Assembly: GCA_910588875.1 (NCBI GenBank)
Contig: CAJURT010000052.1
Location: 1-19,823 of the forward strand
DNA: 19,823 nucleotides
Origin: an uncultured Lachnospiraceae bacterium
Lineage (GTDB): Bacteria; Bacillota; Clostridia; Lachnospirales; Lachnospiraceae
Reading direction: 5' to 3'
Shown: piece after piece, positions 15,122 through 19,823 of the stretch
Layout: each line of letters starts with the position of its first letter
Numbering within the stretch: the stretch's first letter is position 1
Made by a program: the position numbers and the translations under genes
Notes under the pieces: generated by a model
Databases searched by the model: none
The model's input: only the letters and a program-made list of their open reading frames with translations
Told to the model about the DNA's origin: nothing

Positions 15122-16126
15122 GTGTTAGGGGAAGTGACGATTTACGACATAGCCCGGGAGGCAGGGGTGGCTGCCAGTACGGTGTCCCGGGTGATTAACA
15201 ATAAGCCGGGGATTAAGCTGGAGACCCGGCAGCGGGTGCAGGAACTTTTAAAAAAATATAATTACATACCCGACGCGGCAGCCCGGGGGCTGGTGATGCA
15301 GTCCTCCCGTCTAGTCGGCATATTGATTGTAGATATCCGGGTGGCCCATCATGTTGACAGTGCATTTGTCATTGAGCAGGAACTGACCCGGCGGGGATAT
15401 TGCTGTATTATTATGAGTACCGGGCCGGAGGATGAAAAAAAGGCAGAATATATCCGCATTTTGGAGCAGCGCCGTGTGGAGGGCGTGATCCTGATGGGAT
15501 CTATGTTCGGGACGGCAGCGGTAGAGGAAAGTATCCGGAAGCATTTGCCCAAGGTGCCGATTGTGATGGTGAACGGATATCTGGAACTGCCAAATGTCTC
15601 TGGGGTAATCGTGGATGAGGATGCCGGGGTGGCCAGATGCGTGGATCTGCTGTATGCAAAGGGAAAGCCAAAGATTGCATTTGTCCTGGACTCGGTTTCT
15701 CCGTCAAACCGGCATAAACAACGCGGGTATTGCGAAGGCATGATCCGGAACGGGGCTGGGGAGGAGAACCTGTGGCTGTATGATATGGAGGAAAGTTCGG
15801 TCAGGGGCGGTTATGAGACCACATTGCGGATTCTGGATGAGCACCCGGATGTACAGGGCATCATCTATTCCATTGATCTTGTGGCAGTGGGCGGTGTGCG
15901 TGCGGCCCATGACCGAGGGATCTCTGTTCCCGGACAGCTGGGGATGATCGGGATCGATAACAGCATATACGGGGAGATCTGTATGCCGAAGCTGACAACC
16001 CTGGATAACCGTCTTCAGGCTTTGAGTGAATCGGCGGCGACGATTCTGAGAGAAGGTCTGGAAGGGAAGGTTCAGAGCAAGAAGATGATGATGTTTTCGG
16101 AGATTATAGAGAGAGAAAGTACCTGA
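15122..16126 (+). CDS. LacI-family transcriptional regulator
   Basis: This protein of 334 residues (from GTG 15122) or 330 residues (from GTG 15134) has the LacI DNA-binding domain TIYDIAREAGVAASTVSRVIN and the hinge PDAAARGLVMQ, whose Leu is expected to insert at a central CpG. A type I periplasmic-binding-like effector domain follows (VGILIVDIRVAHHVDSAF onward) with GMIGIDNSIYGEICMPKLTTL near the C-terminus. GTG 15134 would give the usual N-terminus VTIYDIA, but its ribosome binding site is too close; GTG 15122 lacks a strong one as well, so expression is probably low, as is common for repressors. Exact CAATCGATTG palindromes occur upstream of it and at the two following promoters, which marks it as the likely repressor of the yiaL-dlgD-TRAP genes. 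The effector is presumably a substrate of that pathway. Confidence 0.88.
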   Translation: MLGEVTIYDIAREAGVAASTVSRVINNKPGIKLETRQRVQELLKKYNYIPDAAARGLVMQSSRLVGILIVDIRVAHHVDSAFVIEQELTRRGYCCIIMSTGPEDEKKAEYIRILEQRRVEGVILMGSMFGTAAVEESIRKHLPKVPIVMVNGYLELPNVSGVIVDEDAGVARCVDLLYAKGKPKIAFVLDSVSPSNRHKQRGYCEGMIRNGAGEENLWLYDMEESSVRGGYETTLRILDEHPDVQGIIYSIDLVAVGGVRAAHDRGISVPGQLGMIGIDNSIYGEICMPKLTTLDNRLQALSESAATILREGLEGKVQSKKMMMFSEIIEREST

Positions 16127-16150
16127 TGCAATCAGGAACATGCCAGTGCA

Positions 16151-16194
16151 GGCCGGGAACGGGCGATGAGAAGCTGTCCGTTCCCGGCCTTTTC
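16151..16194 (+). terminator. Intrinsic terminator of the lacI gene
   Basis: GGCCGGGAACGG (16151-16162) pairs perfectly with CCGTTCCCGGCC (16178-16189), extendable by two more pairs including one wobble, and is followed directly by TTTTCT. It lies 24 bp after the lacI stop and is the strongest terminator in the window. Confidence 0.88.
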
Positions 16195-16322
16195 TGCTGC
16201 AAGGAAATGCGAACAGGGAAGGCTGTGACAGGCAGCAGGCATGCTTTGGAAAGAGCGAAACCTGCTTTTTCGCCGTGCGATTGAGGGAAGGGGCCGGTGA
16301 ACACGGGCTTTTGCAAACGGTG

Positions 16323-16332
16323 CAATCGATTG
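16323..16332. promoter_or_regulatory. LacI-type operator copy 2
   Basis: Exact CAATCGATTG. Its centre is 173 bp upstream of that of operator copy 3, a distance suited to repression by DNA looping. It also overlaps the spacer of a weak promoter-like sequence. Confidence 0.65.
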
Positions 16333-16452
16333 TATTTTTTGAGGTTTTGGATTCGGATTCTGAAAGAGAAAAAAGAACAAAAAGGAACAAAATTGTGATA
16401 TTTGCATAAAATATTCGATTAAAAAATGTAAAATAACACAACAATATCATGC

Positions 16453-16481
16453 TTGAAAATTCATAATACCTGTGTTATGAT
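16453..16481 (+). promoter_or_regulatory. Promoter of the yiaL-like gene
   Basis: TTGAAA (16453-16458) and TATGAT (16476-16481) are spaced by 17 bp. The predicted start is near 16488, only a few bases before operator copy 3. Confidence 0.7.
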
Positions 16482-16492
16482 AAATATACAAA

Positions 16493-16508
16493 TCGCAATC
16501 GATTGCGA
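16493..16508. promoter_or_regulatory. LacI-type operator copy 3 (16-bp perfect palindrome)
   Basis: TCGCAATCGATTGCGA is perfectly palindromic and is the longest of the four copies. It lies between the predicted transcription start and the AGGAGG ribosome binding site (16511-16516), where a bound repressor would block transcription. Confidence 0.8.
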
Positions 16509-16524
16509 AAAGGAGGATATTATC

Positions 16525-16998
16525 ATGATTTACGGCCACATTTTAGCCAGGGAGACAGAACGGGCTTATGCAGCACCCATCCGGGAAGCCATCCGATATT
16601 GCCGGGAGACGGATGTCTCAGATATGGGAGAGTGCAGGATGGAGCTCAGAGGAGAGGAGATGATCGTTCAGATCTGTGACCGGGTGACAGGAAGGAGAGA
16701 GGAGAAGCTTCCGGAGGTGCATCGGCGGTATGCAGAGCTGCAGTTCATGGCAGAAGGCACTGAGTATATGGGGTATTATCCGGACAGAGGCGATAACAGG
16801 GTTTTGGAGGACTGCCTGCAGGAAAAGGATACTCTGTATTATCAGGAGAATCCGCTGTCAGAAGAAAAGATGCTTCTGATGACACCCGGGACTTATGCCG
16901 TGTTCTTTCCGGAGGATGTACACCGGCCGTTCTGCCAGACAGAGGCGCCGGCCAGGATTAAGAAGATTGTGATCAAAATTGCAGTAGATATTTTGTGA
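16525..16998 (+). CDS. YhcH/YjgK/YiaL-family protein (YiaL-like)
   Basis: This 157-residue protein belongs to the YhcH/YiaL family (DUF386), a cupin-like fold found with sugar and sugar-acid catabolic genes; NanQ of this family acts as a sialic acid anomerase. I choose ATG 16525, with AGGAGG at 16511-16516; the frame is open upstream to 16453 but that stretch contains the promoter and operator. Family features are the PEVHRRYAELQFMAEGTEYMGY segment (core VHRRYAELQF, around residue 66) and the C-terminal PGTYAVFFPEDVHRPF with KKIVIKI, which hold the expected metal-binding His and Glu residues. Its neighbour dlgD and the shared operator mirror E. coli, where yiaL sits beside yiaK. The molecular activity is not established. 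Confidence 0.85.
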   Translation: MIYGHILARETERAYAAPIREAIRYCRETDVSDMGECRMELRGEEMIVQICDRVTGRREEKLPEVHRRYAELQFMAEGTEYMGYYPDRGDNRVLEDCLQEKDTLYYQENPLSEEKMLLMTPGTYAVFFPEDVHRPFCQTEAPARIKKIVIKIAVDIL

Positions 16999-17204
16999 GA
17001 ATGCTCAGGCATGTCAAGTGCGGCGGAATTCGCCACAAAGGATCCTGTTACGGCAGAGTGGTGGAATGCAATGTCGGCAGAGTGTATACAATTCCCGAAA
17101 GAAAAAGAAAAGACTGGAAATTTCGTGCATTTTTGACATGGGATTTATGAGAATACTACAAAAAGACTGGCTGTATTTTGTGCAAATTAGTGAGAAAAAT
17201 GCGG

Positions 17205-17233
17205 TTGAAATGAGAAGTGAATTGTGATAAAAT
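17205..17233 (+). promoter_or_regulatory. Promoter of the dlgD-TRAP operon
   Basis: TTGAAA (17205-17210) and TAAAAT (17228-17233) are spaced by 17 bp, with the predicted start near 17240 immediately before operator copy 4. The leader to the dlgD start is about 88 nt. Confidence 0.7.
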
Positions 17234-17240
17234 TTAGGCA

Positions 17241-17250
17241 CAATCGATTG
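17241..17250. promoter_or_regulatory. LacI-type operator copy 4
   Basis: Exact CAATCGATTG positioned at the predicted transcription start of the dlgD operon. Its placement matches operator copy 3 at the yiaL-like promoter, so both units should be repressed by the same protein. Confidence 0.78.
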
Positions 17251-17327
17251 CAAAAATTGTAGATGCAGGAAATGTGTCAAAGGTATTTCTATCAAAATTA
17301 AATAAAAGAAAGGAAATGATTAAAACA

Positions 17328-18332
17328 ATGTTAAGAATCAGCTATGAAGAACTGTTGAAGGAGTTTGAACGAGTACTGATCAGCAGAGGTTTTAATGAGA
17401 AGAATGCATTGGATGCAGCCACAGTTTTTGCACAGAACAGCCTGGATGGGATCTACAGCCATGGGATCAACCGTTTCCCCCGTGTGGTAGAGTACCTGGA
17501 TAAAGGAGAGATCAATCCGGATGTGGTAGCCACCTGCGAGATGTCCATGGGGGCTATCGAGCGGTGGGAGGGCCACAGAGGCTTTGGCCCGCTGAATGCC
17601 AAGCAGGCCATGGACCGGGCCATTGAACTGGCGAAGCAGTACGGTATCGGAATGGTGGCCCTGGGCAACAGCAACCACTGGATGCGCGGCGGCAGCTATG
17701 GCTGGCAGGCAGCCAATGCAGGCTGTATCGGTATCTGCTGGTCCAACACCATGCCGAATATGCCGGCATGGGGCGGCAAGGACAGAAAGATCGGCAACAA
17801 TCCGCTGATCCTGGCTGTGCCCAAGAGTAATGGGGATCACGTGGTCGTAGACTGCGCAGTGTCTCAGTTTTCTTACGGCAAGATCGAGGAAGCAAGGCTG
17901 AAGGGCCAGCAGCTTCCGGTACCCGGTGGTTATGATGAGGACGGCAATCTGACTACCGACCCGGCTGCCATTGAGAAGACCTGGAGAGTTCTTCCTATGG
18001 GATACTGGAAAGGCAGCGGAATTTCCGTGCTGCTGGATCTGATTTCCACCGTGCTTACCAATGCCAACTCTGTTCAGAAGATTGGAACCTTTGGGGATGA
18101 GATAGGACTGTCCCAGATTATGATTGCCATTGACCCGGCTAAGTTTAACGATGCGGAAACTACAGATCGCATTGTAGATGAGTTGGTGGCGGATATCAAG
18201 TCCTCCGTTCCGGCCCAGGAGGGCGGCAAGGTATTCTATCCGGGGGAAATTGAGATTAATAACCGGAAGGAGAATATGGAGAACGGTATCCCGGTGATCG
18301 AAGAGAAGTGGAACGCGATCCGGGCCATGTAA
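17328..18332 (+). CDS. dlgD: 2,3-diketo-L-gulonate reductase (YiaK/DlgD), Ldh2 family
   Basis: This 334-residue NAD(P)H-dependent oxidoreductase of the malate/L-lactate dehydrogenase type 2 family closely follows E. coli YiaK, which reduces 2,3-diketo-L-gulonate to 3-keto-L-gulonate. Shared segments include VYSHGVNRFPR-like IYSHGINRFPR with the catalytic His45, DRAIELAKQYGIGMVAL, NHWMRGGSYGWQAA, IGICWSN, and LPMGYWKGSGISVLLDLI. I place the start at ATG 17328, which aligns with the E. coli N-terminus; ATG 17316, four residues earlier, is possible, and the AAAGGAA site at 17309-17315 is close to the first and far from the second. The next gene is a TRAP binding protein, as in yiaKLMNO. The enzyme would act on imported diketogulonate, an ascorbate breakdown product. 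Confidence 0.88.
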   Translation: MLRISYEELLKEFERVLISRGFNEKNALDAATVFAQNSLDGIYSHGINRFPRVVEYLDKGEINPDVVATCEMSMGAIERWEGHRGFGPLNAKQAMDRAIELAKQYGIGMVALGNSNHWMRGGSYGWQAANAGCIGICWSNTMPNMPAWGGKDRKIGNNPLILAVPKSNGDHVVVDCAVSQFSYGKIEEARLKGQQLPVPGGYDEDGNLTTDPAAIEKTWRVLPMGYWKGSGISVLLDLISTVLTNANSVQKIGTFGDEIGLSQIMIAIDPAKFNDAETTDRIVDELVADIKSSVPAQEGGKVFYPGEIEINNRKENMENGIPVIEEKWNAIRAM

Positions 18333-18473
18333 GCCCAGGTTACTGGCAATTGCTGCGGATTGCAGAAATGCTGCAGGGTATCGGAAGTGATAAAAGCAGC
18401 CATGTTGTGCTTTACACCGCTTTGGGGAAAGGCGGGAAGTAAAATAAAAAGGAAAGAGAAGGGAAATATCATT

Positions 18474-19589
18474 ATGAAGAAGAAAGTATCATTGTTATTG
18501 GCAGGCGCTCTGGTGGCAGCATCTTTGGCAGGTTGCGGGCCGACCCCGCCGGCAGCGGCACCGGCAGCACCGGCTGCAGGGGGAGAGACCACGACAGCGG
18601 CAGCAGGAGGCGGAGAGGCAGCGGCACCGGCAGCCGACACCTCCAACGCAGAACTGAACCTGATCATTGCTTCCAACCAGACCTCCTTAGACAACCCCTA
18701 TTCCTATGGTATGGATAAGTTCAAAGAGGTGTTGGAAGATATCTCCGGCGGAAAGATTTCCGTGACCGTACATAAGGGAACCTTGGGTGAGAACGAGAAT
18801 GAACTGATCGAGAAGCTGGAGATGGGGGCTGCTTCCATGGTAGTTGCCTCCCCGGGCTTTATGACAGCTATCGGTGTGCCGGAGGTGGATATTTTCTCCC
18901 TGAACTATCTGTTTGACAGCTTTGACCACTGGGAGAAGTGCCTGGACGGCGAGTTTGGCGAGAAGATGAAGGCAACGGTCAGCGAGAAGACAGGCAATAA
19001 CTTCCGTATCATGGCTTACTGGTCCTCTTCTGTCCGTGATTACTATGGCAAGAAGGATATTACCAAGCCGGATGATCTGAAAGGCATGACCATCCGTACC
19101 CAGTCCTCTCAGGTTCAGCAGGAATTCTGGAAGGCATGCGGCGCTATCCCCACTTCTGTGGCATGGGGCGAATTGTACCAGGCATTGCAGCAGGGTGTTG
19201 TGGATTCCGCCGAGAACGACTACACCAGCTTTATGCTGAAAGAGCACCACAAGACGGACAATGGTAAGCATATTGCCGAGACCCATCACGACTACACCAC
19301 CCGTCTTCTGCTGATGAGCGGCCATTTCTATGATGGTCTTACCGATGAGCAGAAGGGCTGGATTGACGAGGCAGTTGAGGCCTGCACCAAGGAGGAGCGT
19401 GAGGTTGTTTACCGTATGTTCAAGGAGTCCAAGGAGAAGGTTATCGCTGACGGCGCGATTGTAACTAACTTTGAGGATCTGGACATTGATGCCTTCAAGG
19501 CTCTGGCTCTGCCGATTCAGGATAAGTTCGCGGCTGACAACAACATGACCGCTGAACTGGAGATGATCCGCGCAGCAGCCGGCAACTAA
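18474..19589 (+). CDS. TRAP transporter solute-binding lipoprotein, DctP/YiaO type
   Basis: This 371-residue extracytoplasmic binding protein has a lipoprotein signal (lipobox LAGC, Cys21) and a low-complexity Ala/Pro/Gly/Thr linker to about residue 55. The DctP fold that follows includes FRIMAYWSSSVRDYYG, KPDDLKGMTIRTQSS with R208, the Arg expected to clamp the substrate carboxylate, and GELYQALQQGVVDSAEN. I choose ATG 18474 because AGAAGGG precedes it and the signal peptide starts there; upstream in-frame codons to 18360 are not signal-like. It lies 141 bp after dlgD with no recognised promoter between. E. coli YiaO in the equivalent position binds 2,3-diketo-L-gulonate, and that ligand is the best guess here. 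Confidence 0.9.
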   Translation: MKKKVSLLLAGALVAASLAGCGPTPPAAAPAAPAAGGETTTAAAGGGEAAAPAADTSNAELNLIIASNQTSLDNPYSYGMDKFKEVLEDISGGKISVTVHKGTLGENENELIEKLEMGAASMVVASPGFMTAIGVPEVDIFSLNYLFDSFDHWEKCLDGEFGEKMKATVSEKTGNNFRIMAYWSSSVRDYYGKKDITKPDDLKGMTIRTQSSQVQQEFWKACGAIPTSVAWGELYQALQQGVVDSAENDYTSFMLKEHHKTDNGKHIAETHHDYTTRLLLMSGHFYDGLTDEQKGWIDEAVEACTKEEREVVYRMFKESKEKVIADGAIVTNFEDLDIDAFKALALPIQDKFAADNNMTAELEMIRAAAGN

Positions 19590-19622
19590 TAAAAACCATA
19601 AAATCTAAGATTTTCAGGACGC

Positions 19623-19660
19623 GGCAGTCACCTGGGAGACTGGGTGGCTGTTGTTCCGTT
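19623..19660 (+). terminator. Leaky terminator-like hairpin after the TRAP binding-protein gene
   Basis: CAGTCACCT (19625-19633) pairs with GGGTGGCTG (19642-19650) with two G-U pairs, around an 8-nt loop, and is followed by TTGTTCCGTTT. It lies between the binding-protein gene and the next TRAP gene, 195 bp apart, so partial termination could keep binding protein in excess over membrane subunits. Confidence 0.5.
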
Positions 19661-19783
19661 TAAAAATGTGTAAAGAAACTGTTAAAAATAGCAGCAGTGG
19701 GGTACAAAGACGGCTGCGAAAGAAAGTTTTAGTGGCAGTTTACCGGAACTGTTACGAATTTTAACTTCAAAAGGAGAAGAAAA

Positions 19784-19823
19784 ATGAAGAAAGCGATTGA
19801 GATGATGCAGAAGATCCAGGTTG
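19784..19823 (+). CDS. Start of next gene, probably the small TRAP membrane subunit (DctQ/YiaM type)
   Basis: ATG 19784 follows AAAAGGAG at 19769-19776 and opens a frame that reads MKKAIEMMQKIQV before the window ends. Thirteen residues cannot identify a family. Position after a DctP gene, and the charged, short N-terminus, fit the four-helix DctQ subunit. Confidence 0.5.
   Translation, partial: MKKAIEMMQKIQV

Larger units (their letters stand above)
16127..16524 (+). promoter_or_regulatory. Regulatory gap between lacI and the yiaL-like gene
   Basis: This 398-bp stretch holds no gene. It contains the lacI terminator (16151-16194), a GCGAAA/TTTCGC mini-hairpin (16255-16273), operator copy 2 (16323-16332), an AT-rich stretch from 16334 to 16440, then the promoter (16453-16481) and operator copy 3 (16493-16508). 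Operator copy 2 falls in the 16-bp spacer of a poor promoter-like pair, TTGCAA (16311-16316) and TATTTT (16333-16338). Confidence 0.6.
16999..17327 (+). promoter_or_regulatory. Regulatory gap upstream of dlgD
   Basis: This 329-bp gap holds no convincing gene. It contains a 10-bp direct repeat CGGCAGAGTG (17051-17060 and 17075-17084, period 24 bp) of unknown meaning, a TTGACA-like box in an AT-rich stretch near 17130 with no good partner -10 box, and then the dlgD promoter and operator copy 4. No terminator with a T-run is evident after the yiaL-like gene. Confidence 0.5.

Noticed and set aside
15704..16450. A 248-codon minus-strand frame across the lacI 3' end and the following gap
   Set aside because: It runs through the lacI terminator and an operator and has no family signal.
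17051..17084. Direct repeat CGGCAGAGTG, 24-bp period, upstream of dlgD
   Set aside because: Two copies only, far from the promoter; no CRISPR-like array and no evident binding-site logic.
1..19823. Search for CRISPR arrays, tRNA or rRNA genes, IS elements or phage genes
   Set aside because: No regularly spaced repeats, tRNA-like cloverleaf, transposase or integrase motifs were seen.

Overview
The window looks like a chromosomal segment of a low-to-mid GC Gram-positive anaerobe, most plausibly a gut Lachnospiraceae member (Clostridium/Enterocloster-like). The grounds are strong AGGAGG-type ribosome binding sites, lipoprotein-anchored solute-binding proteins, densely packed carbohydrate and amine catabolic operons each with its own GntR or LacI regulator, and no rRNA, tRNA, phage or IS genes. 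The taxon is inferred from gene style, not from a marker gene.

Region 1 (1-6064, +) is an amide or urea-type uptake and hydrolysis operon. The 3' end of a PdxA-family dehydrogenase overlaps the start of a lipoprotein amide-binding protein, followed by two LivH/LivM-type permeases, two ATPases resembling UrtD and UrtE, and a formamidase/acetamidase (FmdA/AmdA family). It ends in a hairpin. A convergent FadR-type GntR regulator (6137-6814, -) with a clear promoter and palindromes is the likely local regulator.

Region 2 (6993-12079, +) holds a short leucine-rich-repeat protein, a DUF2201-type protein (degenerate metallopeptidase motif plus an intact VWA MIDAS), a MoxR-type AAA+ ATPase and an MscS channel. 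The first three look like one transcription unit; MscS follows after 111 bp without an obvious terminator. The function is unknown. It resembles MoxR/VWA chaperone pairs and is the least characterised system here.

Region 3 (12142-15031, +) has a consensus-like promoter driving frlB-like deglycase, frlR-like GntR/UTRA regulator and frlD-like kinase genes. This is the core of fructoselysine-type Amadori product breakdown, without a transporter in the window.

Region 4 (15004-19823, +) has a LacI-family regulator, a YhcH/YiaL-family protein, a 2,3-diketo-L-gulonate reductase (DlgD/YiaK), a TRAP solute-binding lipoprotein and the start of what is probably the small TRAP membrane subunit. The gene content parallels E. 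coli yiaKLMNO, but with a LacI regulator instead of an IclR one. Four exact copies of the palindrome CAATCGATTG lie only in this region. Two sit at or just after the predicted start points of the yiaL-like and dlgD promoters, one lies upstream of the yiaL-like gene, and one lies upstream of lacI inside the 3' end of frlD. They are very likely the operators of the encoded LacI protein and are the clearest new regulatory signal in the window.
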